From Candidatus Pacearchaeota archaeon (lineage in GTDB: Archaea; Nanoarchaeota; Nanoarchaeia; Pacearchaeales; GW2011-AR1), in assembly GCA_002690445.1 (NCBI GenBank), contig NZER01000446.1, forward strand, positions 1 to 6,623: a stretch of 6,623 nucleotides of DNA. The letters run 5' to 3'. Position 1 is the first letter of the stretch, and each line of letters begins with the position of its first letter. A program made the position numbers and the translations under genes. This document shows, in pieces, positions 1 through 5,227 of the stretch. The notes below the pieces were generated by a model. The model saw only the letters and a program-made list of their open reading frames with translations. It was not told where the DNA came from and searched no databases.

Positions 1-7
1 ATATATT

Positions 8-268
8 ATGAGTCACCCTGTAGCAACATTTGATCCAGATGATTTTTGTCACGAGGAAGATGACGCGGCATCGCCGGTTGTTGATCCCGTGTCTGAACAA
101 GAGATGATTGACGAGGAGTTGCGCGACAAAGTTGAACGTCGCCGCAAGTTCCACACTCGTCGCGTCATCTCACCGCGACTCCCGCAAGGGCGTCATGCGC
201 TGAACTACGATTCGCTGCGCTACGTCGGCCGGCGGAATCGTGAGATTGACGATGGAGGACTTGACTAA
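8..268 (+). CDS. Hypothetical protein, charge-segregated (86 aa, start uncertain)
   Basis: I do not recognise this protein. It has an acidic N-terminal half (many D/E between residues 9 and 40) and a basic second half, with an RRRK cluster at residues 44-47 and further Arg pairs at 51-52 and 75-76. No membrane segment or catalytic motif is visible. Only seven bases precede the ATG, so no ribosome binding site can be judged. The frame stays open to the left edge, so the true start may lie outside the window. An internal ATG at codon 33 is a weaker alternative. The stop overlaps the next start as TAATG, which indicates co-translation with the small membrane protein downstream. The charge pattern would fit a protein that contacts nucleic acid or a partner protein, but that is only a guess. 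Confidence 0.6.
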   Translation: MSHPVATFDPDDFCHEEDDAASPVVDPVSEQEMIDEELRDKVERRRKFHTRRVISPRLPQGRHALNYDSLRYVGRRNREIDDGGLD

Positions 269-468
269 TGGCACGTATGCATTCTTCCGCTACTGTCACC
301 ATTCATGGTGCATTCGCAGATGCTGATGACAAACCGGCACCGGCTGCGCCCCGTGCGCGGGACGGGATTTTTCCCCGTAAGTTGTTGATACTATTGGGGT
401 TATGGATTTTAGCGTCTGGATTGGTGCGATTTTCATCTATTTTTGGGGGTTTAATCCCCTCATTCTAA
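268..468 (+). CDS. Small single-pass membrane protein (66 aa)
   Basis: This short protein has a polar N-terminal region with an Ala/Pro-rich stretch (residues 23-30). A basic patch (RARDGIFPRK, 29-38) follows, then a hydrophobic helix at about residues 39-53 and a short hydrophobic tail. The positive residues before the helix predict a cytoplasmic N-terminus (positive-inside rule). The start is well supported: GGAGG at 254-258 lies nine bases upstream, and the ATG overlaps the previous stop (TAATG). No lipobox or signal-peptidase site is visible. I do not recognise a family. Nothing ties it to the large VWA gene downstream, which has its own promoter. Confidence 0.7.
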   Translation: MARMHSSATVTIHGAFADADDKPAPAAPRARDGIFPRKLLILLGLWILASGLVRFSSIFGGLIPSF

Positions 469-490
469 AGGACTTACGGGAGCGGGTGCC

Positions 491-519
491 TTGACACTTT
501 CCGCGCCATTGTGTATAAT
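491..519 (+). promoter_or_regulatory. Perfect-consensus sigma70 promoter, predicted leaderless start
   Basis: TTGACA (491-496) and TATAAT (514-519) are both exact consensus hexamers with the optimal 17-bp spacer. The last base of the -10 box is normally at position -7, which places +1 at base 526, the A of the ATG of the VWA gene. This promoter is in the 57-base gap after the small membrane gene and is the only consensus promoter I found in the window. It suggests strong transcription by unmodified host RNA polymerase, as for early phage genes. Confidence 0.88.
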
Positions 520-525
520 TAGCTT

Positions 526-2937
526 ATGAACATTGAGAAAGCGACTGCCGATACCGCGAACGCCACCATCGGCAACTACCGCAACCATCTTGACGAGACC
601 AAGCGCGGTCTTGCGAAGCTCCTGGCTCGCGAGAACATCACGGTCCGTCACGAGAATACCTCGACTGCCATGTTCGACATTGGCAATCGTGTGTTGGTTC
701 TGCCGAAGTGGGACAACGTCACTGTTGATCAGTACGACCTCCTCATCGGACATGAAGTGGGGCACGCGAAGTATTCCAGCGGTCCAGAGTCGCTTGACAT
801 TCTTGACGAGTGCCGCAAGTTCGACGGCCTCCATACCTACCTCAACGTCCTTGAGGATACCCGCATTGAACGTCTGATGAAAGACGAGTATCCTGGCCTC
901 CGCGCTAGTTTCCGTCGCGGCTATGCCGACTTCGCAGAGCGCGGTCCAATCTTCCAAGAAGATCCGACTGAGAATCTCGCGTCGTATTCGTTCATCGACC
1001 GTATCAACATGCAGTACAAGGTCGGCGCGCACCGCGACGTACCCTTTACCGATGCTGAACGTGCCTTGTTTCCGCGTATCGATTCGCTTGAGTCGATGAC
1101 TGCGGCGTTTGAACTGGCGAAGGAACTTTACGACGCTGACGTTCAAGCACAGAAGGAAACACCGAAAGAGGATGGCGAGGGTCAGCCAAGCGACTCCGAC
1201 TCCGACGGTCAAGACAGTCAGGGGACGGACAGTCAAGAGAGTGATTGCGACGGCGACGGAAACGGTCAGCCCAGCGACGGTCAGGACATCGAGCCCGGCC
1301 TCGACGGTGACGACAGCCAGCAGGATGGTGACGGTCCGAAACAGGATGCTGAGAATTCTGATGAGGGCGAGAGCCATGACGGCGAGAGCGGTGACGGTGA
1401 TGCTGACAACGCCAAAGAGGGCGATGCTCCTGACGGCGATGAGGCTGCACCAGTCACGGGTGAGAATCCCAATCCTGGTCCCGTTGCGAAAACGGATATG
1501 GCGAACAAGGAAGCTCTTGAGAGTCTCGCGAATACCAGCGAAGATGATCGCAGTGCGCCCGTTGAAGTGGACCTGCGACCGCTGACCGCTGCGCAGGCTG
1601 CGGCGTTCGAAGTGTCGTATCAAGACGATGTCGCAGAGTATTTCGGTGTCTATTCCACGGCAAAAGAGGCTGCGGAAGAGTATCTTGAGCGGTTCAACCA
1701 GAAGCATGGTGCCACCATCAAGTTTATGGCACGTGAGTTCGAACTGAAGAAGGCAGCGAAGCTCGCGGAGCGGGCGAAAACTTCGCGCACCGGTCGTCTT
1801 GATGTCACCAAGTTGTATGCGTACAAGTTCCGTGAGGATCTGTTCAAGACCACGACGGTTCTGCCGACTGGCAAATCGCACGGCGTGGTTGTCGTCATCG
1901 ATGGTTCGGGCAGCATGTCTGACATTATCAGTGACGCACTGGACCAAGCCCTGTTGTTCGGAACGTTCGCGAAAGCTGTTGGCATTCCGTTCAAAGCGGT
2001 CGTCTTCTCGACTGAGCGGTATAGCAGCAACGAGCGTGAGAATGTCCATAGTACCACTGACATGGGTTCGAAGACGCTGACGCCGACATCGGGTCATCTA
2101 CAACTCGCGACGGTGCTGGATACGTCCGCGCCGAAGTGGAAAGACCAACTGATTGCGTGCGCAGCATTCGCCGCGAAGTACGATACCTCGCGTCCCAACA
2201 ATTATGCGTGCCATGATGTACCGCATACTGACCTGGGCGCCACACCGCTCTATAGCACGTTACTCGTGGCAGAACAATACATCGCCGCGATGAAGTCCGC
2301 CCATCGTCTGGACAAGACGACCCTCCTCATTGTGACGGATGGCGATGACAGTTCAGGGCTGGACATTGAGTATGGTGATAAGCAGAGAGCCACGAATCTC
2401 CGCAAAGGGTACGCGGCGATCATCCGTGACACCGTGACTCGGAAAGTGTATGCTGACTATCAGGAGCCAACCGAGCAGAGTACGCAATACTGGTACGCAA
2501 AAACCAACTCGATGTTGGCCGCACTGATTGACAGTATCCAGTCTCGCCATGGTACCCGCGTGGTGACCATCAAGGTGCTGAGTGGTCGTGAGTCGCGCTA
2601 CACCCGCCGCGGTTCGTATGGCATTCTTGGAAAAGCCAAGCAGTTCGCTCGCACATGGGACACGGATTATTCCTTCGACACCGGGCGCTTCAGCATCACG
2701 GAAGAGGATGCCAAGAAGAGCATGAAAGAACACGGGCAGGTCGCGTTCAACAAGGTCGATATCATTGGTGACGCCGCCATCCTCGTGATGGCCAAACGAC
2801 TCAGACTCGACACTGATACAGAGACGAGTACCGAAGGGATGACCCCCGCACAGATTAAACGTGCGTTTGTGAAGCACAGCGTCGGCGCGTCGAAGAACAA
2901 AGTCTTCGTCCAAACTGTTATGCCATTCCTCGCGTAA
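526..2937 (+). CDS. CobT-like VWA protein with HExxH metalloprotease-like N-terminal domain (803 aa)
   Basis: Domains in order: an N-terminal region with HEVGH at residues 76-80 and a downstream LEDTRIE (109-115) that could supply the third zinc ligand; an acidic low-complexity linker (about 204-320); a helical stretch with Glu/Lys-rich helices (about 352-420); and a VWA domain from about 452. The MIDAS is complete: DGSGS (459-463), GATPL with T573, and VTDGD with D605. The order resembles CobT, the VWA subunit that works with the AAA+ protein CobS, and related phage VWA proteins. These VWA/AAA+ pairs generally remodel or load metal into target proteins. The likely role here is a soluble cytoplasmic partner of an AAA+ ATPase, possibly with peptidase activity. 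The ATG at 526 is the only plausible start and has no Shine-Dalgarno sequence; see the promoter entry. No other cobalamin gene is present, so a role in B12 synthesis is not supported. Confidence 0.85.
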   Translation: MNIEKATADTANATIGNYRNHLDETKRGLAKLLARENITVRHENTSTAMFDIGNRVLVLPKWDNVTVDQYDLLIGHEVGHAKYSSGPESLDILDECRKFDGLHTYLNVLEDTRIERLMKDEYPGLRASFRRGYADFAERGPIFQEDPTENLASYSFIDRINMQYKVGAHRDVPFTDAERALFPRIDSLESMTAAFELAKELYDADVQAQKETPKEDGEGQPSDSDSDGQDSQGTDSQESDCDGDGNGQPSDGQDIEPGLDGDDSQQDGDGPKQDAENSDEGESHDGESGDGDADNAKEGDAPDGDEAAPVTGENPNPGPVAKTDMANKEALESLANTSEDDRSAPVEVDLRPLTAAQAAAFEVSYQDDVAEYFGVYSTAKEAAEEYLERFNQKHGATIKFMAREFELKKAAKLAERAKTSRTGRLDVTKLYAYKFREDLFKTTTVLPTGKSHGVVVVIDGSGSMSDIISDALDQALLFGTFAKAVGIPFKAVVFSTERYSSNERENVHSTTDMGSKTLTPTSGHLQLATVLDTSAPKWKDQLIACAAFAAKYDTSRPNNYACHDVPHTDLGATPLYSTLLVAEQYIAAMKSAHRLDKTTLLIVTDGDDSSGLDIEYGDKQRATNLRKGYAAIIRDTVTRKVYADYQEPTEQSTQYWYAKTNSMLAALIDSIQSRHGTRVVTIKVLSGRESRYTRRGSYGILGKAKQFARTWDTDYSFDTGRFSITEEDAKKSMKEHGQVAFNKVDIIGDAAILVMAKRLRLDTDTETSTEGMTPAQIKRAFVKHSVGASKNKVFVQTVMPFLA
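1156..1485 (+). repeat. Acidic low-complexity linker coding segment of the VWA gene
   Basis: Residues 211-320 contain 37 Asp/Glu but only three Lys and no Arg, mixed with Gly, Ser and Gln. Short units recur: GQPSD at 219-223 and 247-251, and DGQD at 227-230 and 251-254. At the DNA level there are imperfect GAC/GGT-rich repeats. CobT-type proteins are known to carry an acidic linker before the VWA domain. This segment is prone to length variation, and it also produces a spurious hydrophobic antisense reading frame. Confidence 0.8.
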
Positions 2938-2948
2938 CATCATACACT

Positions 2949-2964
2949 AGAGAGAAAGAGAGAA
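2949..2964 (+). promoter_or_regulatory. Purine-only translation initiation tract for the gene at 2974
   Basis: The 16-base tract AGAGAGAAAGAGAGAA lies in the 36-base gap between the VWA stop and the next ATG and ends nine bases before that ATG. It contains GAGAG-type partial Shine-Dalgarno matches rather than GGAGG. It is the only candidate ribosome binding site for this start. Confidence 0.5.
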
Positions 2965-2973
2965 CACATCATC

Positions 2974-3435
2974 ATGAGAGACACAAACGGTATCACCAAC
3001 AACCCCGTTCCCGCGACACCGAGCAAGAAGCTGGCTGCGCAGTTCAGTAAGGCTGCCAAGGTCAAGGCCTTGACGACGCTCCTGCGGACGGAAGAGGGAC
3101 TGATTCTCACTCGGAAAACCTTGAAGGCCTTTGAGAAGCGCCATAATCTGGTTGTTCAGTGGGTTGCGCGTCGTGAAGACCCCGTGCAAAACTTCCGAAC
3201 GCCTCTGGGATTCGTGCGCACGGGTCGCGGTGCGTATGCGATTCCAACGGACGCGGCGTCTATCCCAGAGTCCGTCAAGACGGTGACTGACGTGCCGGGT
3301 GGTCCTGGCAGAGATGTGCAGGAGGTGACTGCCCCGATTACCGTCGAGGCTGGTGAGTTCCCGACAAGCAGCGTTGTCGAGCCGAGTGAGGATGAGTATG
3401 TTCAGAAGCCAATTGGCATTACCTTGGAGGTATAG
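2974..3435 (+). CDS. Module protein A: TRK...GRG module with disordered acidic tail (153 aa)
   Basis: No family is recognised by name. Residues 21-60 are helical and basic. TRKTLKAFE (46-54) is followed about 28 residues later by RTGRGAYAIPT (82-92). The pattern of helix, TRKxL helix and a Gly-Arg-Gly beta-hairpin ending in a PT looks like a small winged helix, in which the GRG turn would be the wing. The same pattern occurs in the gene at 3612, so the two are probably paralogous at this module. Residues 100-153 are Val/Pro/Glu-rich and look disordered. The gene follows the VWA gene by 36 bases and is probably on the same transcript. Possible roles are DNA or RNA binding, or acting as an adaptor for the VWA protein; neither is shown by sequence alone. 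Confidence 0.75.
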   Translation: MRDTNGITNNPVPATPSKKLAAQFSKAAKVKALTTLLRTEEGLILTRKTLKAFEKRHNLVVQWVARREDPVQNFRTPLGFVRTGRGAYAIPTDAASIPESVKTVTDVPGGPGRDVQEVTAPITVEAGEFPTSSVVEPSEDEYVQKPIGITLEV

Positions 3436-3444
3436 CCGGCGCTG

Positions 3445-3500
3445 CGTTTAGTTCACTGCCAGCCTCTCTGGACGCTGTCCAACAAGCTGGCGACTAAACG
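3445..3500 (+). ncRNA. Nested inverted repeats: predicted structured RNA element or operator
   Basis: Three stems nest. CGTTTAGT (3445-3452) pairs with ACTAAACG (3493-3500), 8 bp. GCCAGC (3458-3463) pairs with GCTGGC (3486-3491), 6 bp. TGGAC (3469-3473) pairs with GTCCA (3477-3481), 5 bp with a GCT loop. Together this gives 19 perfect pairs, broken by an asymmetric TCACT/G internal loop and a CTCTC/ACAA internal loop. It starts ten bases after the stop of module protein A. It is too short and has the wrong shape for a tRNA. It could be a 3' stabilising structure, a regulatory leader of the next gene, or a small RNA. No known RNA family is recognised, and no U-run follows it. Confidence 0.55.
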
Positions 3501-3502
3501 GG

Positions 3503-3530
3503 GGGGAGATGGAAAAAATTCCATTTCCCC
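3503..3530 (+). terminator. 12-bp hairpin with AAAA loop; possible attenuator or imperfect terminator
   Basis: GGGGAGATGGAA (3503-3514) pairs with TTCCATTTCCCC (3519-3530) across an AAAA loop. Eleven pairs are Watson-Crick and one is G-U. It begins three bases after the preceding structure. The base run after it is TATTCG, not a T-tract, so intrinsic termination would be weak. It may instead block exonucleases or act as an attenuator or processing site. The rest of the gap (3531-3611) holds no promoter, repeat or Shine-Dalgarno sequence that I can defend. Confidence 0.45.
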
Positions 3531-3611
3531 TATTCGCTAAGCTCCACGAGACTCCATCCTAGTCCACCCCAGAGGGCGGTAAATAGGACACAGCAGCAGA
3601 AACGAACAGAA

Positions 3612-3956
3612 ATGACTAACAAACAGACTAACCAAAAGAAGCAAGAAATACTCACTGCGATTATCAAAACCTACGGTACGACAGTCACCCGAAAGAACCT
3701 GATGGAATTCGAACAAGCCGGCCGAGGCAATTGCGCATTCATCGGCGCACTGTATCGTTCAGGGCGTGGCACATATCAACTGCCTACGGTCTACGATGCG
3801 ATGAAAGCGTTCAGTAAGGAAGCAGAAATCGAACGAATCGACCAACTTGCGCAGGAGAAAGTGCGGCAGTCGCGTCAGCCGTTCCAGAATGAATACAACC
3901 GTGCGCTGAACCGTGCGTGGGAAGCGATGAGTCCGCCGCTGTTTCGACGGGCATAA
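3612..3956 (+). CDS. Module protein B: TRK...GRG module with charged helical tail (114 aa)
   Basis: The N-terminal part contains a helix (about 11-20), TRKNLMEFE (26-34) and YRSGRGTYQLPT (48-59). It matches the module in the gene at 2974, with a shorter connection between the two motifs. After residue 60 come charged helices (AEIERIDQLAQEKVR, 71-85), then an Arg-rich C-terminus. The two genes therefore share only a short putative winged-helix-like core and differ in their tails. Only A-rich sequence precedes the ATG; the nearest AGGA (3585-3588) is too far away, so initiation looks weak or depends on the upstream RNA structures. It heads the closely spaced gene run that continues to 6288. Nucleic-acid binding is plausible but unproven. 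Confidence 0.75.
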   Translation: MTNKQTNQKKQEILTAIIKTYGTTVTRKNLMEFEQAGRGNCAFIGALYRSGRGTYQLPTVYDAMKAFSKEAEIERIDQLAQEKVRQSRQPFQNEYNRALNRAWEAMSPPLFRRA

Positions 3957-3965
3957 GGAAAGAAC

Positions 3966-4367
3966 ATGTCAATTATCTGGACAAAGAATCCGAGACAATG
4001 GCGCTTCCGGCCGACGGAAGAGGAATTGATCATCAACGTCGCGACGGCGACGGTGCTGCGACCGGGCGTCGATGAAGCATCGACCAAACCGAACAGCCTG
4101 GTGAAGATGAAGTGGTGTGTCGACACATTGTCCACACACGGGAAGCCGTCAGACAAACCGCTCCTCGCAGTGGTGCGTATTCATGGGGGCATGATTACCT
4201 ATAAAAACCTCACGCGGCGCTATCGCCGACAGGAAACCCATGTGTATGACGTATCAGGATTGACACAACAGGTATTTCCCTACGGTTCGCTAGCGGCACA
4301 ACAGGGATATGCCGGTTCGCATTGGGCGGGCCGTGCGACTCGGGTCATTGAATGGGAAGGACGCTAA
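3966..4367 (+). CDS. Hypothetical protein (133 aa), Trp/Arg-containing, soluble
   Basis: I do not recognise this protein. It begins with a Trp-rich N-terminus (MSIIWTKNPRQWRF). A beta-rich central part (residues 66-76) and a basic patch with KNLTRRYRRQ (80-89) follow. The C-terminus is Gly/aromatic-rich. There is no membrane segment and no clear enzyme motif. The segment around GMITYKNLTRRYR faintly recalls the TRKxL part of the two module proteins upstream, but the GRG part is missing, so I do not group it with them. The start is well supported: AAGGAA (3955-3960), overlapping the previous stop, lies five bases before the ATG. The stop overlaps the next start as TAATG. Confidence 0.72.
   Translation: MSIIWTKNPRQWRFRPTEEELIINVATATVLRPGVDEASTKPNSLVKMKWCVDTLSTHGKPSDKPLLAVVRIHGGMITYKNLTRRYRRQETHVYDVSGLTQQVFPYGSLAAQQGYAGSHWAGRATRVIEWEGR
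4355..4360 (+). promoter_or_regulatory. Ribosome binding site deciding the 4367 start
   Basis: GGAAGG lies six bases upstream of the ATG at 4367. The in-frame ATG at 4352, which would lengthen the protein by five residues, has no comparable site and would overlap the upstream gene more deeply. The 4367 start is therefore preferred, and it forms a TAATG overlap with the previous stop. Confidence 0.65.
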
Positions 4368-4651
4368 TGCTCGAAAAAGTGAATGACTGGATAGGGTATG
4401 TCTTTTGTGAGGTCGCCTTTCGAATGATGCCTGATGAGATGGTCGAACGGTGTATCTATCAGGCACTGGGTGAAAGCGACGAGGATATCGATGGGTATGT
4501 CACCTTTCAATACGAGGACTATCGCTACTACGACCAAGCCTTCTTTACGGTGGGTTCGGTCCTCTATCGTATCGGCTGTGCGTGCTATGCGAGAGGTGAA
4601 TCGCCGAATGCCGGGCAGTCACCGTGGACAGGAGAGACAGAACATGAGTAA
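4367..4651 (+). CDS. Hypothetical Cys- and Tyr-rich small protein (94 aa)
   Basis: No family is recognised. The protein has an N-terminal amphipathic helix (residues 3-32), an acidic segment (ESDEDID, 36-42), an aromatic stretch (FQYEDYRYYDQAFF, 47-60) and a moderately hydrophobic segment (about 59-73). The tail is polar. It has four Cys (14, 29, 71, 73), but their spacing does not match a standard zinc finger. The hydrophobic segment contains Arg68 and is not a convincing membrane span. The last eight bases overlap the next gene, which indicates coupled translation. Its function is unknown. Confidence 0.65.
   Translation: MLEKVNDWIGYVFCEVAFRMMPDEMVERCIYQALGESDEDIDGYVTFQYEDYRYYDQAFFTVGSVLYRIGCACYARGESPNAGQSPWTGETEHE
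4630..4636 (+). promoter_or_regulatory. Ribosome binding site deciding the 4644 start
   Basis: AGGAGAG lies seven bases before the ATG at 4644, inside the end of the previous gene. It selects 4644 as the start over an in-frame ATG 210 bases earlier, which would read through most of the previous gene in another frame. Confidence 0.7.
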
Positions 4652-4892
4652 GAAGCAGGAATTGTTGGACGAACTGAACATCGCGATTACGTTGCGACAT
4701 GCGACTATCGCCCATGAACTGGTGGACGAACTGATTGCCGTGGGTGATATCGAGTATGTGACAAACGCCCTCGACCGCGTGGAAGACACGCAGCCGATTG
4801 ATCTATGCCGGGCTGGGTACCAAAGCACGGGCGCCTTGGATGGCACCTTGTCGATGTTGAGCATGGCGCCGCCGGAGAAGCTGAAGAAATGA
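4644..4892 (+). CDS. Small helical hypothetical protein (82 aa)
   Basis: The protein is mostly helical: residues 2-15 are charged and amphipathic (KKQELLDELNIAI), 18-32 contain the HATIAHELVDELI segment, and 35-46 follow. The C-terminus, with PPEKLKK, is probably flexible. Despite AHELVDEL there is no HExxH, so this is not a protease signature. The start at 4644 is chosen from its AGGAGAG site and because it begins inside the last codons of the previous gene (ATGAGTAA overlap). Its stop overlaps the following ATG as ATGA. No family is recognised. The size and position suit an accessory phage protein. Confidence 0.65.
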   Translation: MSKKQELLDELNIAITLRHATIAHELVDELIAVGDIEYVTNALDRVEDTQPIDLCRAGYQSTGALDGTLSMLSMAPPEKLKK

Positions 4893-5227
4893 AGATGTCC
4901 GCACCCTTGAGCGAAGAACAGCAGTTGGTTATGCTGGAGAGTTGTGGACCGGCGGGAAATTTGGCACTCACGAATCATGAAACCGAGTATCGGTTGTGCG
5001 AGATTGCCAAAGCCGCCGCAGGAATCAAGAAGTTGTTAGCCATGGCCGAAGAGAGTGCGCACCGAGCCGCGTTAGCCGACCACGTGCCTGGTCGAGAGAA
5101 TAAATTTACGAACGAGATGGTCGTGCGGCGGATGCGGAAAGCGAGACAGGGTGTCGAGATGGTTCTCGCACGGGTGGACTCACTGGTGACAGAGTACGAA
5201 ATGAAGGATGGAATCAAAAAACGATGA
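4889..5227 (+). CDS. Helical basic hypothetical protein (112 aa)
   Basis: This soluble protein is almost entirely helical. Residues 33-58 form one helix. A basic helix at about 76-104 carries VVRRMRKARQ, and the protein ends in a Lys/Arg tail (GIKKR). No catalytic motif is seen. The start chosen is the ATG that overlaps the previous stop as ATGA, with GGAGAAG (4874-4880) eight bases upstream. The ATG two codons later (4895) is possible. A longer reading frame from 4805 is rejected because it lacks a ribosome binding site and overlaps the upstream gene heavily. The stop in turn overlaps the HD gene start as ATGA. The basic helices could bind nucleic acid or a partner, but no family is recognised. 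Confidence 0.65.
   Translation: MKMSAPLSEEQQLVMLESCGPAGNLALTNHETEYRLCEIAKAAAGIKKLLAMAEESAHRAALADHVPGRENKFTNEMVVRRMRKARQGVEMVLARVDSLVTEYEMKDGIKKR

Noticed and set aside
445..459. GGGG/CCCC hairpin at the end of the 268-468 gene as a terminator
   Set aside because: Only four or five pairs around a six-base loop, lying inside coding sequence and with no T-tract afterwards.
794..799. Additional TTGACA hexamers (794-799 and 4260-4265) as promoters
   Set aside because: At a 17-base spacing they are followed by AAGTTC and CGGTTC, which do not resemble a -10 box, and both lie inside genes.
460..2097. A 545-codon reading frame on the minus strand opposite the VWA gene
   Set aside because: It lies almost wholly inside the VWA gene in reverse. 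Its hydrophobic Val/Leu/Thr-rich stretches are the reverse reading of the GAC/GAG-rich acidic linker. It has no supporting context, and the plus-strand frame has complete domain motifs.
526..2937. Annotation as a cobalamin-synthesis auxiliary metabolic gene (cobT)
   Set aside because: No other cobalamin gene is present. The N-terminal motif is an intact HExxH rather than the CobT form I recall, and phage VWA proteins of this shape are often named CobT by similarity of the VWA part alone.
3451..3460. GTTCACTGCC, identical to the first ten bases of common type I-F CRISPR repeats
   Set aside because: Only these ten bases match. The repeat hairpin partner and the rest of the repeat are absent, there is no second copy and no spacer spacing. 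In context the bases belong to the nested inverted repeats.
3446..3499. GTTTAGT/ACTAAAC as a 7-bp tRNA acceptor stem
   Set aside because: The enclosed length (54 bases in total) is too short for a tRNA and the D, anticodon and T-arm features are absent.
3509..3562. A 17-residue frame (ATG to TAG) in the intergenic gap that could be a leader peptide
   Set aside because: The ATG lies inside the hairpin stem and directly abuts the G-run, so there is no workable ribosome-site spacing. The peptide shows no regulatory codon run.
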